A stretch of 64,000 bases of DNA from DASPHG01 sp963849605 (GCA_963849605.1 CAWKHX010000002.1:806001-870000); one strand, 5' to 3'; shown: positions 1-8,009, numbered from the stretch's first letter. The notes: generated by a model from the sequence alone, not told the origin. Numbers and translations: made by a program.

Positions 1-170
1 GCGAGCACGCCGGCGGCGGCGAGCGCGGCGGCGCCCTTGCCGAGCTTGGTGACCTTCTCGGTGATCTCGGCCTTCGCGAGCTCGATCTCCTCGCGGACGA
101 GCAGCGACGCCTTCTCGCTGACCTCGCTGACGACGTCGCCGAGCGACTTGTCCGTTTCGTTGGTGGCCAT
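1..170 (-). CDS. Holin-X-like membrane protein (N-terminal part)
   Basis: The gene runs off the left edge, so only about 56 residues are visible. It starts with ATG at 170. The visible part is a polar start (MATNETDK), a long charged amphipathic helix with the core REEIELAKAEI, and then an Ala/Gly-rich hydrophobic stretch that begins a membrane segment. This order is typical of the actinobacterial holin-X / DUF1469 group of small envelope proteins. Its start overlaps the stop of the upstream gene by 4 nt (ATGA), so it is translated together with two other tiny membrane-protein genes. The family has no firm biochemical role, and the holin name reflects topology only. Confidence 0.7.
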   Translation of the reverse strand, partial: MATNETDKSLGDVVSEVSEKASLLVREEIELAKAEITEKVTKLGKGAAALAAAGVL

Positions 171-292
171 CAGTGGCCGCCACCGAGCCGCTTCAACACC
201 TGGGCGAGCACGATCCCACCCAGGAACGCGGCGCCAACCAGGATCTCCGGCCGCTCGGCCGTCTTGGGGGGAGTTGTCTGCGATGCCTCCAT
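170..292 (-). CDS. 40-residue single-TM small protein
   Basis: This small ORF was found by reading the minus strand between two overlapping neighbours. It starts with ATG at 292 and stops with TGA at 170-172. The protein has a Pro/Thr-rich N-terminus, one hydrophobic helix (EILVGAAFLGGIVLAQVL) and a basic glycine-rich tail ending RLGGGH. It overlaps both neighbours by 4 nt (ATGA), which strongly supports that it is a real translated gene. I do not recognise a named family; small membrane proteins beside holin-X-like genes are common in actinobacteria. Function unknown. Confidence 0.6.
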   Translation of the reverse strand: MEASQTTPPKTAERPEILVGAAFLGGIVLAQVLKRLGGGH

Positions 293-429
293 CAGTGCTC
301 AGGCGGGTCCTCGTCGAAGATCTTGATCCAGATGTAGGTGGCGAGGCGCGAGGCGGCGATCGTCGCCAGGGCGCCCACGCCGGCCAGGAGCCCGCTCCAC
401 ATCAGGCGCTTCGTCAGGTCATTGCTCAT
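292..429 (-). CDS. 45-residue small membrane protein
   Basis: The gene starts with ATG at 429 and ends with TGA at 292-294, overlapping the next start by 4 nt. The protein has a short polar start (MSNDLTKRL), a hydrophobic segment around residues 10-35, and an acidic tail ending DEDPPEH. It resembles DUF4235-type small membrane proteins in size and in the single hydrophobic core plus acidic tail, but that link is tentative. It is the first of three translationally coupled small-protein genes running off the left edge. Confidence 0.6.
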   Translation of the reverse strand: MSNDLTKRLMWSGLLAGVGALATIAASRLATYIWIKIFDEDPPEH

Positions 430-440
430 CTGCTGGAAAC

Positions 441-1055
441 TTAACCGGAGATGGGCGCGGACTCGATCTCGAGCCCGCCGCAGATCGTCTCGACCACGAG
501 CTCCTTCGCGCTCTCGAACTCGTCGTCGCCCTTCGGCAGGAGGTCGAAGATCCAGCCCGAGAGCAGCTGCTCGATGGCACCGTAGAAGCACATCGCGGCC
601 CACTGCGAGCTGATCTCCGGCTTGAACGAGCCGTCGATGCGCGCGTCCTCGACGATCTTCGCGATCCCGTCGTAGGCCTCGCGGATCGTCGCGAGGTGGG
701 CGCGCCCGAACGAGTTGGCCGCGCGCGTGACCTCGACGATGATCACCTTCATCAGGTCGGGGTCGTAGCGGTACGAGTCGATGATGAAGGACGCGACCAT
801 GTAGAGCTTGTCGCGCGCGGGGACCTCCTGCTTGGCGTCGATCTCGGCGATCGCGTCGAGCATCACCTGCCAGCGCTCGGTGAAGAGCGTGTTGAGGATC
901 TCCTCCTTGGACCCGAAGTAGTGGTAGACGAGGCCGTACGCGACCCCCGCCTCGTCGGCGATGTCCGACACGCGGCACGCGTGAAAGCCCTGCCGGGCGA
1001 ACACCCGGATCGCGGCGTCGAGGATCAGGCGGCGCTTGTCGACCGACGCGGGCAT
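441..1055 (-). CDS. TetR/AcrR-family regulator (FadR-like)
   Basis: This 204-residue protein has an N-terminal TetR helix-turn-helix at about residues 10-55, with the recognition part GLVYHYFGSKEEIL, and a C-terminal ligand-binding half of the type found in fatty-acyl-responsive TetR regulators. The start is ATG at 1055, overlapping the stop of the nitrilase gene by 4 nt (ATGA), so the two form an operon. A perfect 7-2-7 inverted repeat at 1900-1915 lies just before the operon and is the likely operator, giving autoregulation. A CoA-thioester or related ligand is plausible from the family but is inferred. Confidence 0.9.
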   Translation of the reverse strand: MPASVDKRRLILDAAIRVFARQGFHACRVSDIADEAGVAYGLVYHYFGSKEEILNTLFTERWQVMLDAIAEIDAKQEVPARDKLYMVASFIIDSYRYDPDLMKVIIVEVTRAANSFGRAHLATIREAYDGIAKIVEDARIDGSFKPEISSQWAAMCFYGAIEQLLSGWIFDLLPKGDDEFESAKELVVETICGGLEIESAPISG

Positions 1056-1885
1056 CAGGCGGTCACCTCGTCGGGCCAGCGGTATGCGCCCGCGACGCGG
1101 TTGGCAAGGCTCGGCAGCTTGTCGCGGACCTCGTCCTGGCGGGCGAAGTCGAGGTTGGCGGCGACGAAGCACTCCTCTTCCGGAGCACGCGCCAGCACCT
1201 CTCCCCATGGGTCGACGATCATCGAGCCGCCGAAGCTTTCCTTGTCGGGCGGATGCGTCCCGATCTGGTCCGCCGCCACGACGAACGCCTGGTTCTCGAT
1301 CGCGCGTGCGCGAACCAGGATCTCCCAGTGGGCGCGGCCGGTGACCTTCGTGAACGCCGCCGGCAGCGTGATAACCCGCGCGCCCCGGATCGCCAGGATG
1401 CGGAACAGCTCGGGGAAGCGAAGGTCGTAGCAGACGGTCAGGCCGAGCGGAATGCCTCCGGCGGCCTCGGACAGCACGATCTCGTCGCCCGGCTCCTCGG
1501 ACGCGGACTCGCGGTACTCGATCCCGCCGACGACGACGTCGAACATGTGGATCTTGCGGTAGACGCCCTTCACCTCGCCGTCGGGCCCGACGTGCACGGA
1601 GGTGTTGCCGAGCTTCTCGTGGCCCTCGCGGCGCTCGACGATCGAGCCCGCGACGAGGTCGACACCGAGCTCGCGCGCGATGTCCCGCGCCCACGAGACC
1701 GTGGGGCCGTCGAGCGGCTCCGCGCCGGCGACGTAGTCGTCGTGCTCGCCGAGCAAGTTGAACTTCTCGGGCAGGACGATCAGGTCGGCTCCGTCCGCAG
1801 CCGCCTCGCGAGTGAGGCGGTCGGCCGTCGCCATGTTGCGCTCTTTGTCGTCCGTCGAGTTGAGCTGAACGGCCGCTGTCCGCAT
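1055..1885 (-). CDS. Carbon-nitrogen hydrolase (nitrilase superfamily, omega-amidase type)
   Basis: This 276-residue protein is a cytosolic amidase-type hydrolase. The catalytic triad is visible as Glu40 (VLPEKFN), Lys111 (YRKIHMFD) and Cys152 (VCYDLRFPE). The motifs resemble Nit2/omega-amidase proteins, which hydrolyse alpha-ketoglutaramate or similar amides, but the substrate cannot be fixed from sequence. I chose ATG 1885 because it follows a purine-rich ribosome site (GAGGGAG); the upstream in-frame ATG at 1915 would fall inside the operator. It is the first gene of a two-gene operon with the TetR regulator. Confidence 0.88.
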   Translation of the reverse strand: MRTAAVQLNSTDDKERNMATADRLTREAAADGADLIVLPEKFNLLGEHDDYVAGAEPLDGPTVSWARDIARELGVDLVAGSIVERREGHEKLGNTSVHVGPDGEVKGVYRKIHMFDVVVGGIEYRESASEEPGDEIVLSEAAGGIPLGLTVCYDLRFPELFRILAIRGARVITLPAAFTKVTGRAHWEILVRARAIENQAFVVAADQIGTHPPDKESFGGSMIVDPWGEVLARAPEEECFVAANLDFARQDEVRDKLPSLANRVAGAYRWPDEVTA

Positions 1886-1899
1886 CTCTCCCTCTGCGG

Positions 1900-1915
1900 T
1901 TGACTGACCAGTCAA
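1900..1915. promoter_or_regulatory. TetR-type palindromic operator
   Basis: The sequence TTGACTGACCAGTCAA is a perfect inverted repeat of TTGACTG around a 2-nt centre. It lies 14 nt before the nitrilase start on the minus strand and about 30 nt before the GTG of the divergent DUF2804 gene, where it would cover the -35 region. Its size and symmetry fit TetR-family operators, and the only nearby TetR gene is in the adjacent operon. Confidence 0.7.
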
Positions 1916-1934
1916 TCCAGTCTACCGCCGCGCT

Positions 1935-1940
1935 TACGAT
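1935..1940 (+). promoter_or_regulatory. -10 box of leaderless DUF2804 gene
   Basis: TACGAT ends 6 nt before the GTG at 1947. This spacing puts the transcription start at the first base of the start codon. Confidence 0.5.
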
Positions 1941-1946
1941 GCCTGG

Positions 1947-2762
1947 GTGTCCCTTCCCGCGCGCGGTGCTGCGGTGCGTGAGCTCTCGCTCCCACTTCCA
2001 CCGGCCGCGATGCCGCGCTGGCAGCGGCTGCGGCCGCTCAAGCGCTGGCGCTACGTCGGCGTGTTCGGCCCCGATCTCCAGCTCTGTGTCGGCGACGCGC
2101 GCATCGGCCCCGCGCCGGTCCGCTGGTGGGCGATCGCGGAGCCGGGCAGGCCGCTGCGCGAGGGGCAGCGCGGCATCACGCTGGCGCCCGGCCACGTCCG
2201 CGTCGACGACGGCGGCGTCGAGATCCGGATCGAGGTGGACGAGGGCGAGGCGATCGAGACGGCGACGGCCTACGGCCACAGCTTCGCGTGGACCGCGAAG
2301 CAGGCGGACCTGCCGGCGCGCGGCACCGTGCGCGTGGACGGGCGGGTGCTCGAGGTCGACGCGCGCGCGGTCGTTGACGTCAGCGCCGGCTATCACCCCC
2401 GGCACACCGCCTGGAAGTGGAGCGCCGGCGTTGGCTCGCTCGCCGACGGCCGCAGCGTCGGCTGGAACCTGGTGAGCGGAATCCACGACTCGCCCCTGGC
2501 GAGCGAGCGGACTATCTGGGTGGACGGCGCGCCGGCCGAGGTGGGGCCCGTCGACTTTGCCGCCGACCTGGGGTCGATCCTGTTCGAGGACGGTGCGCGT
2601 GTCCGCTTCAGCGAGTGGGCCGAGCGCCGCGACCGCACCAACCTGCTTGTGATGCGCAGCTACTACCGCCAGCCGTTCGGAACATTCGCGGGCGAGCTTT
2701 CGGCCGGCCTAACTCTCGCCGCGGGTTACGGTGTGATGGAAGAGCACGAGGTGTGGTGGTGA
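1947..2762 (+). CDS. DUF2804 domain-containing protein
   Basis: This 271-residue protein matches DUF2804 through its Trp/Gly-rich core, including GYHPRHTAWKWSAGVG and WNLVSGIHDS. Such proteins are probably all-beta and have no known reaction. I keep GTG 1947 because a -10 box (TACGAT) sits 6 nt upstream; a second in-frame GTG at 1974 is possible. The last codon overlaps the start of the transporter gene (GTGA), so the two are coupled. The promoter region is shared with the TetR/nitrilase operon and contains the TetR operator. Confidence 0.8.
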   Translation: MSLPARGAAVRELSLPLPPAAMPRWQRLRPLKRWRYVGVFGPDLQLCVGDARIGPAPVRWWAIAEPGRPLREGQRGITLAPGHVRVDDGGVEIRIEVDEGEAIETATAYGHSFAWTAKQADLPARGTVRVDGRVLEVDARAVVDVSAGYHPRHTAWKWSAGVGSLADGRSVGWNLVSGIHDSPLASERTIWVDGAPAEVGPVDFAADLGSILFEDGARVRFSEWAERRDRTNLLVMRSYYRQPFGTFAGELSAGLTLAAGYGVMEEHEVWW

Positions 2763-3265
2763 CGTCTCCTACGTCGATAGTCAGGCGCTGGCAGAAGGCG
2801 GACGAGCGGAAGCGGCTGCTCCAGGTGGTCCAACCCGGCCTGATCGGCCTGATCGATGGGACGATCTCGACGCTCGCGCCGATCTTCGCGGCCGCGTACA
2901 TCGCAGGATCGCGCGCGGCGCTGCTCGTCGGCCTGGCGGCCGCGCTCGGCGCCGCCATCAGCATGGGCCTCTCCGAGGGGCTGTCTGACGACGGCACGCT
3001 GACGGGCCGCGGAAGCTCGCTCGCCCGCGGGCTCATCACGGGCGGGGCGACGTTCGTCGGCGGGACGATGCACGCGTTGCCGTTCCTGATCGACGACGTG
3101 AACAAGGCGCTGGCGCTCGCTTACGTCGTCGTCACCATCGAGCTGATGGCCATCGCGGTGATCCGCAAGCGCTTCCTCCAGGTTTCCCTGGCGCAGTCGC
3201 TGATTCAGGTGACGCTCGGCGGCGCGGTGGTCGCCGCTGTCGGTGTGGTCGTCGGGCACTCCTGA
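2759..3265 (+). CDS. VIT1/CCC1-like membrane transporter
   Basis: This 168-residue protein has about four to five hydrophobic helices and the sequence GLIDGTISTLAPIF followed by MGLSEGLSDDGTLTGRG, which matches the vacuolar-iron-transporter (VIT1/CCC1) group, whose members move Fe2+ or Mn2+ across membranes. The acidic and Met residues near the second helix fit metal handling. The start is one of three tandem GTG codons (2753, 2756, 2759); 2759 gives a GTGA overlap with the DUF2804 stop. Its 3' end overlaps the convergent GNAT gene by 61 nt. Confidence 0.8.
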   Translation: MTSPTSIVRRWQKADERKRLLQVVQPGLIGLIDGTISTLAPIFAAAYIAGSRAALLVGLAAALGAAISMGLSEGLSDDGTLTGRGSSLARGLITGGATFVGGTMHALPFLIDDVNKALALAYVVVTIELMAIAVIRKRFLQVSLAQSLIQVTLGGAVVAAVGVVVGHS

Positions 3266-3849
3266 CGCCACATCAGCCACAGGGGCGGCCCGCCCCGCGG
3301 CATCCGAATCACCTCGGTGGTCTGGAAGCCATGGCGCTCGTACAGCGCGCGGCTGCGCTCGGTCGACGACTCGAGGTAGGCCGGCGTGCGCTCCCGGTCG
3401 CAGCGCGCGAGCATCTCGAACATCAGCCTCGACCCGAGCCCGCGGCCCTGGCTCTGCGGGCGCACGCCGAGCTCCGACAGGTACCAGTGCGCCGTGTGCG
3501 GGTGACGCCGCTCGATACGCCTCATCGCGACGCTCGCCATCGGCACGCGCAGCCCGAGCCGCGGGACCGCGTAGCGGGTCGTGCGCACCTCCATGCGCGG
3601 CGAGAACCGCCAGCCGCCGGGAGGCGACCACATCGAGCAGCCGGCGATCTCGCCGTCCTCTTCGGCGACGAAGACCTCGCCGTGCTCGAGGTAGTGATCC
3701 CTGGTGACCAGCTCGTACCACCCGGCGATGTACTCGCGCCGGCCCTTCGGCTTGTTCCAGAACCAGGACGCGATCGGGTCGTTCTCGAACGCCGCTCCCA
3801 TCGCCTCCGCGATGCCGGGCACGTCGTCCGGGCGCGCCGGGCGGATCAC
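3205..3849 (-). CDS. GNAT-family N-acetyltransferase
   Basis: This 214-residue protein is a Gcn5-type acetyltransferase. The acetyl-CoA binding loop is visible as RPQSQGRGLGSRL around residue 133, followed by the usual LESSTERSRALYERHGF motif. It starts with GTG at 3849, overlapping the MerR stop by 4 nt, so it is the last gene of the BKACE/CaiB/MerR operon. The Pro/Thr-rich C-terminal tail (PTTTPTAATTAPPSVT) comes from the segment antisense to the VIT-like gene and may be an extension caused by loss of an earlier stop. Substrate unknown. Confidence 0.85.
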   Translation of the reverse strand: MIRPARPDDVPGIAEAMGAAFENDPIASWFWNKPKGRREYIAGWYELVTRDHYLEHGEVFVAEEDGEIAGCSMWSPPGGWRFSPRMEVRTTRYAVPRLGLRVPMASVAMRRIERRHPHTAHWYLSELGVRPQSQGRGLGSRLMFEMLARCDRERTPAYLESSTERSRALYERHGFQTTEVIRMPRGGPPLWLMWRQECPTTTPTAATTAPPSVT

Positions 3850-4490
3850 GCGCGGGCGGCGCGCTGCTGCTTGAGCTCGGCGACGAGCGCCTTGGTGTGC
3901 AGCGCGGAGATCAGATCGCGCAGCGGCTCCGCGCCCTTCTCGACGAGCTCCGCCGCGCGGTCCGCGTCGACCTCACCGCCGAGGCGTTCCATGATGACCT
4001 CGACCTCCTCCTTCACCAGATCCTCCATCGCGCGCTTGTAGCGCAGCGTGTCGTAGACCGTGAAGCCGATCCGCTCGTCGTATCCGCCCGCACGGAATCG
4101 GCTGATCGCCTCCAGGATGCGCACGTCGCTCGCGCCATAGCCCCGCGAGTTCGGCGAGATCACCTCGAGTTCCGCGAGCCGGTCGAGCACCTCCTGGGGA
4201 AGCCCATAGCGCCGCTTGACCTCGGCCGCCGAGACGCGCGTGGCCTCCCCCTCGAGCTCGAGCAGCCCCTTGATCGCCTTGAGCGGCATGAACCGCCGCT
4301 CCTGCAGCTCCTTGATCAGCTGGATCCGCTCGACGAACTCGGGCGGGTACCACGCCATGTTGCGGCTGGTCTTGACGGGCTCGGGCAGAAGTCCCTCGCG
4401 CAGGTAGTGCTTGATCGTGCCCGCGCTGACGCCGCTCGCCTCGGCGAGCTCGGCCATCTTGAGCATGCCGTTGCGCTCGGTCGCGCTCAT
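3846..4490 (-). CDS. MerR-family transcriptional regulator
   Basis: This 214-residue protein has an N-terminal MerR winged helix-turn-helix (about residues 9-75, with GVSAGTIKHYLREGLLPEP) and a long C-terminal helical and effector region without a cysteine metal site, so it probably senses an organic ligand. The start ATG overlaps the CaiB-type gene stop by 4 nt. MerR proteins such as LiuR control branched-chain acyl-CoA catabolism in other bacteria; this one sits in a CoA catabolic operon and could bind the two matching 21-bp palindromes at 6610-6630 and 11761-11781. That regulatory link is inferred. Confidence 0.87.
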   Translation of the reverse strand: MSATERNGMLKMAELAEASGVSAGTIKHYLREGLLPEPVKTSRNMAWYPPEFVERIQLIKELQERRFMPLKAIKGLLELEGEATRVSAAEVKRRYGLPQEVLDRLAELEVISPNSRGYGASDVRILEAISRFRAGGYDERIGFTVYDTLRYKRAMEDLVKEEVEVIMERLGGEVDADRAAELVEKGAEPLRDLISALHTKALVAELKQQRAARA

Positions 4491-5707
4491 CCCATGAACG
4501 ACCCCTCGACGCCGGCGGCCGGGCCGCCGACCGCCCCGGCCTCCTCCAGCTCCGCGATCTCGGCCTCCGAGTAGCCCGCCGCCGTGAGCACGTCGCGGGT
4601 GTGCTCGCCCAGCACGGGACCCGGCGCGCGCAGCCCGCCCGGCGTGCGCGACATCTTCACCGGCACGCCGAGCTGCTTGACGCCGTCCGTGCCCGGCTGG
4701 GCGAGCTCCACCACCATCTCGCGCGCGCGGACGAGCTCCGACTCGAGCGCCTCGCCGAGGTCGAGCACCGGCTCGAGGCAGCAGTCGTGCTGGGACGCGA
4801 ACTCGCGCCACTCCTCGCGCGTGCGCTCCAGGAAGATCCGCTCGATCTCGCCGTGCGCCTCCGAGCCCGGCGGCTCGAACTGCTTCTCGATCAGGTCGTC
4901 GCGCCCGACGCCCCGGCACCAGGCCTGGAAGAACTTCGGCTCGAGCGCTCCGAGCGTGACCCAGCCGTCCTTGCACGCGTAGGGCCGGTAGCAGACGAAC
5001 CTGCCGGCGAGGTCGAGCTCGCCGCGCTTCGGCACCTGGCCGTCGGCGAAGTAGCGGCCGGCGACCATCGCGAGCCAGGCGAGCGCTCCGTCGGCCATCG
5101 AGACGTCCACGAGCTGCCCCTCGCCGGACCGCTCGCGCTCGTGCAGCGCCGCGAGCACTCCGAACGCCGCCATCAGGGCGCCACCGCCGAGATCGGCGAT
5201 CTGCCCGGCCGACTGGATCGGCGGGCCGCCCTGCTCGCCCGTCAGGCCGAGCAGCCCGATCAGGCCGAGGTAGTTCATGTCGTGCCCGGAGCGGTCGCGG
5301 TACGGGCCGTCCTGGCCGTAGCCGGTGATCGCGCAGTAGATGACGCGCGGGTTCTCCTCGCGCAGGCGCTCGTACCCGACGCCGAGGCGGTCCATCACCC
5401 CCGGGCGGAACGACTCGATCACGACGTCGTACTCCTTTACGAGCCGCAACAGGACCTCCCGGCCGCGCTCCTCCTTCAGGTTGATCCGGATCGAGCGCTT
5501 GTTGCGGTTGAGCGCGAGGAAGAGCGCCGAGTTCGCCGAGTCCTCTGCTCCTTCGTAAACCGGCGGCGCCCAGCGCACGTAGTCGCCCATGCCGGTGTCC
5601 TCGACCTTGAGGACGTCGGCGCCGAAGTCGGCCAGGAGCAGCGTGCAGAACCCGCCCGGCAGGAGGCGGGTGAGGTCGAGGACCTTGACGCCCTCGAGTG
5701 CGCTCAC
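4487..5707 (-). CDS. CaiB/BaiF (family III) CoA-transferase
   Basis: This 406-residue protein moves CoA between acyl-CoA donors and carboxylic acids. The family core is intact: LDLTRLLPGGFCTLLLADFG, LNRNKRSI, and the catalytic aspartate Asp143 in SGHDMNY. Length is normal for the family. It starts with GTG at 5707, overlapping the BKACE stop (GTGA), and its own stop overlaps the MerR start, so three genes are translationally coupled. Together with BKACE it suggests activation and cleavage of a beta-keto acid; the exact substrate is not evident. Confidence 0.92.
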   Translation of the reverse strand: MSALEGVKVLDLTRLLPGGFCTLLLADFGADVLKVEDTGMGDYVRWAPPVYEGAEDSANSALFLALNRNKRSIRINLKEERGREVLLRLVKEYDVVIESFRPGVMDRLGVGYERLREENPRVIYCAITGYGQDGPYRDRSGHDMNYLGLIGLLGLTGEQGGPPIQSAGQIADLGGGALMAAFGVLAALHERERSGEGQLVDVSMADGALAWLAMVAGRYFADGQVPKRGELDLAGRFVCYRPYACKDGWVTLGALEPKFFQAWCRGVGRDDLIEKQFEPPGSEAHGEIERIFLERTREEWREFASQHDCCLEPVLDLGEALESELVRAREMVVELAQPGTDGVKQLGVPVKMSRTPGGLRAPGPVLGEHTRDVLTAAGYSEAEIAELEEAGAVGGPAAGVEGSFMG

Positions 5708-6588
5708 ACGGCCGCCCTCTTCGGCGAGCCGAGCATCCGGCGCGCCTCCTCGACCGTTGCCACGCGGCGGCCGGCGTTCTCGACCATCTCGCGCGCCTTG
5801 GCGACGAGGTCGCCGTTCGACTTCGCCATCTCGCCGTTCGGCAGGTAGAAGTTGTCCTCGAGCCCGACGCGAACGTTGCCGCCGAGCGAGAGCGCCGCGC
5901 CGACGAGCATCCACTGGTCGCGGCTGATGCCGATGACGCCCCAGTTGTTCGGGCCGTCGGGGCCGCCGGGGATCTGCTCCGACATGAAGGCGAGGTTCTT
6001 CGCCGTTGGGCGGATGCCGCCGGTCACACCCATCACGCATGAGACCTGAAGCGGCTCCTTCAGGATCTCCATGTCGATCAGCGGGTCGAGGTTCGCGACG
6101 TGGCCCGCGTCGAAGCACTCGTGCTCGGCCTTGATGCCGAGCTCGTTCATCGCGGTGAGGAACTCGATGATCGTGTCGAACGAGTTCTCGAAGACGGCCT
6201 TGAAGACGAACTCCTTGCGCTTCTTCGAGTACTTCGCGTAGTTCATCGAGCTCATGTTCAGCGCCGCGACGTCGGGCTTCAGCTCGCGCAGGTACTCGAT
6301 CCGCTTCTCGATCGGAACGCCAATCGCGCCGGTCGAGTAGTTGATGACCACGTCGTCGACGGCGCCGAGGATCGCCTCGGTGATCGCCCGGAAGTCCTCG
6401 ACCTCGTACGAGGGAACGCCGTCAGGCGTGCGCGCGTGGATGTGGATGTGCGTGCAGCCCTCGTCGACCGCGCGTCGCGCCTCCTCGGCGTACTCCTCGG
6501 GCGTGTAGGGGATCGCGGGGCACTGGTCGCGATTGGCGACCGCGCCCGAGATCGAGTTGGTGATGATTACGGGGTCCTCGACGCTCAC
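5704..6588 (-). CDS. BKACE (DUF849) beta-keto acid cleavage enzyme
   Basis: This 294-residue TIM-barrel enzyme belongs to the Zn-dependent BKACE family, which condenses a beta-keto acid with acetyl-CoA to give acetoacetate and a new acyl-CoA. The metal motif THIHIHAR (His47, His49) is present, as is the later HECFDAGH region. The start is GTG 6588 with a good ribosome site (AAAGGGG). It is the first gene of the BKACE-CaiB-MerR-GNAT operon. A 21-bp palindrome lies 22 nt upstream and probably controls it. Confidence 0.92.
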   Translation of the reverse strand: MSVEDPVIITNSISGAVANRDQCPAIPYTPEEYAEEARRAVDEGCTHIHIHARTPDGVPSYEVEDFRAITEAILGAVDDVVINYSTGAIGVPIEKRIEYLRELKPDVAALNMSSMNYAKYSKKRKEFVFKAVFENSFDTIIEFLTAMNELGIKAEHECFDAGHVANLDPLIDMEILKEPLQVSCVMGVTGGIRPTAKNLAFMSEQIPGGPDGPNNWGVIGISRDQWMLVGAALSLGGNVRVGLEDNFYLPNGEMAKSNGDLVAKAREMVENAGRRVATVEEARRMLGSPKRAAV

Positions 6589-6609
6589 CCGGCGCCCCTT
6601 TCGTGCGGA

Positions 6610-6630
6610 GTAGGAAGTGCTACTTCCTAC
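6610..6630. promoter_or_regulatory. 21-bp palindrome, putative operator of the BKACE operon
   Basis: The arms GTAGGAAGT and ACTTCCTAC are perfectly complementary around a 3-nt centre. It lies between the BKACE start and the stop of the upstream MDR gene. Read on the minus strand it matches the site before the acyl-CoA dehydrogenase (11761-11781) at 18 of 21 positions, so both are likely bound by the same regulator. Confidence 0.7.
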
Positions 6631-6631
6631 C

Positions 6632-7597
6632 CTAACCCGGAACGAGCACCAGCTTGCCGAGCGCCCGGCGCTCGTCGATGTCCTTCAGCGCCTGCGGTAT
6701 CTCGTCGAAGCCGTACGTCTTGCCGATGATCGGCTTCACGAATCCCTCGCGCGCCATCCGGTCGAGGTCTTCCTGTGTTTCCCGCGCGTAGTCGGGCCGC
6801 GGGATCGCGTACGCGCCCCACCCCGCGCCAACGACGCTGACGTTCCGGAGCAGCAGGCGGTTCACGGCGACCTCCGGGATCGAGCCCTCGGTGAAGCCGA
6901 TCACGACCACCCGTCCCTCGTCGGTCAGCGAGCGGATGCTGTCTTTGAAGCGATCGCCGCCGACCGGGTCGAAGACCAAGTTCACGCCGCCGCCCGAGAG
7001 CTCCTTCGCCTCGTCCTTCCACGGGCCGTCGCTGCGGACGACCTCGTCGGCGCCGGCCTCGCGCGCGACGCGCTCCTTCTCGTCGTTCGAGACGACCGCG
7101 ATCACCTTCGCGCCGGACGCCTTCGCGACCTGGATCGTGGCGGTGCCGACGCCGCCGGCCGCACCGTGCACGAGCACCCACTCGCCCTCCTTCAGCTGCC
7201 CACGCTTGTGCAGCCCGAAGTGAGCCGTGTGGTAGTTGAGGATGTAGGCGGCGCCCTGCTCGAACGACAGCTCGTCGATCAGCTTGAAGGCCATCTGCGG
7301 CATCACAGCGACGCGCTCGGCGAAGCATCCGCCGAGGGTCATGCAGGCGACGCGGTCGCCCTCCGCAAAGCCCGACCCCTCTGGCGCCTCGGCGACGACG
7401 CCGGCCGCCTCCGAGCCGAGCACGAACGGCGGCTCGGGCTTGTACTGGTAGAGGCCGCGTGTCATCAGCAGGTCGGGGAACGCGATCCCCGCCGCCTCGA
7501 CCTCGACGGTCATCGCCCCGTCGAGCTGCGGCTCGGGCACGTCGGCGGTGATGGCGGCGTCGGGCCCGGTGAGGTCTGAGACTTGGATGGCCTTCAT
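6632..7597 (-). CDS. NADPH:quinone oxidoreductase-like MDR protein
   Basis: This 321-residue protein is a zinc-free medium-chain dehydrogenase/reductase. It has a GroES-like N-terminal half (residues about 25-110) and a Rossmann fold with the NADPH loop HGAAGGVGTATIQVAK near residue 145. Such enzymes reduce quinones or enoyl-type substrates. The start is ATG 7597. The 5' flank is not a normal leader: an inverted heptamer array begins within three bases of the ATG, so the original ribosome site may have been replaced. The enzyme probably belongs with the CoA genes on either side. Confidence 0.9.
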   Translation of the reverse strand: MKAIQVSDLTGPDAAITADVPEPQLDGAMTVEVEAAGIAFPDLLMTRGLYQYKPEPPFVLGSEAAGVVAEAPEGSGFAEGDRVACMTLGGCFAERVAVMPQMAFKLIDELSFEQGAAYILNYHTAHFGLHKRGQLKEGEWVLVHGAAGGVGTATIQVAKASGAKVIAVVSNDEKERVAREAGADEVVRSDGPWKDEAKELSGGGVNLVFDPVGGDRFKDSIRSLTDEGRVVVIGFTEGSIPEVAVNRLLLRNVSVVGAGWGAYAIPRPDYARETQEDLDRMAREGFVKPIIGKTYGFDEIPQALKDIDERRALGKLVLVPG

Positions 7598-7599
7598 CT

Positions 7600-7633
7600 C
7601 GCTGGTCGCTTGTCGCTCGTCGCTGGTCGGGGT
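7600..7633. repeat. Left inverted repeat: heptamer array
   Basis: Four consecutive heptamers CGCTGGT, CGCTTGT, CGCTCGT and CGCTGGT are followed by CGGGGT. The array is the near-perfect reverse complement of the right array at 8010-8042, with one substitution and one length difference in the G run. Confidence 0.85.
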
Positions 7634-8008
7634 GAGGGCTCGGGCGTCGCTGCTTTTCCTGTCATCGCCCGTGCGTTCCTGAACCTGCGCGTGTACGTGC
7701 TCGCTGCCGAGATTGCAGATTCGTTGCACCGGGAGGTCGCTTCGTGGCCGTCTTTCGAGCGATGGACTCTTGGATCGCAGCTGGTGCGCGCTGCCGACTC
7801 CATCGCGGCGAACATCGCTGAGGCCGCTGGCAGGTGGCACCAAGCGGACAAGCGGCGCCTTCTCGTGATCGCACGCGGTTCGTTGTACGAGACCCAGCAC
7901 TGGCTGGCTCGAGCAGAAGCGCGCGGTCTCCCCGCCGGGTTCCACGAGCAGCGTCTGGAGGACGTGGCCCGAATGCTCTCCGGAATGATCAGGCGGCCGG
8001 GGCCCTGA
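7610..8008 (+). CDS. Four helix bundle protein (TIGR02436, 23S rRNA intervening sequence family)
   Basis: The protein matches the four-helix-bundle family found in 23S rRNA intervening sequences and related to the Avd accessory proteins of diversity-generating retroelements. Visible signatures are NLRVYVLAAEIADSLH in helix 1, LGSQLVRAADSIAANIAEAAGR in parts of helix 2, and GSLYETQHWL in helix 3. The start is uncertain: TTG 7610 lies inside the left repeat, while ATG 7583 lies upstream, outside the element and overlapping the MDR gene start. No good ribosome site is seen. Members bind nucleic acid or act as partners, but no reaction is known. Confidence 0.75.
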   Translation: MSLVAGRGEGSGVAAFPVIARAFLNLRVYVLAAEIADSLHREVASWPSFERWTLGSQLVRAADSIAANIAEAAGRWHQADKRRLLVIARGSLYETQHWLARAEARGLPAGFHEQRLEDVARMLSGMIRRPGP

Positions 8009-8009
8009 T

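Noticed and set aside
441..2486. A 681-codon minus-strand frame read as one long protein
   Set aside because: Only its last 204 codons are real (TetR). The upstream part crosses the nitrilase gene in the wrong frame.
2785..3265. Possible long antisense protein through the VIT-like gene
   Set aside because: Only the first 61 nt of overlap with the GNAT gene is needed. The rest lacks motifs.
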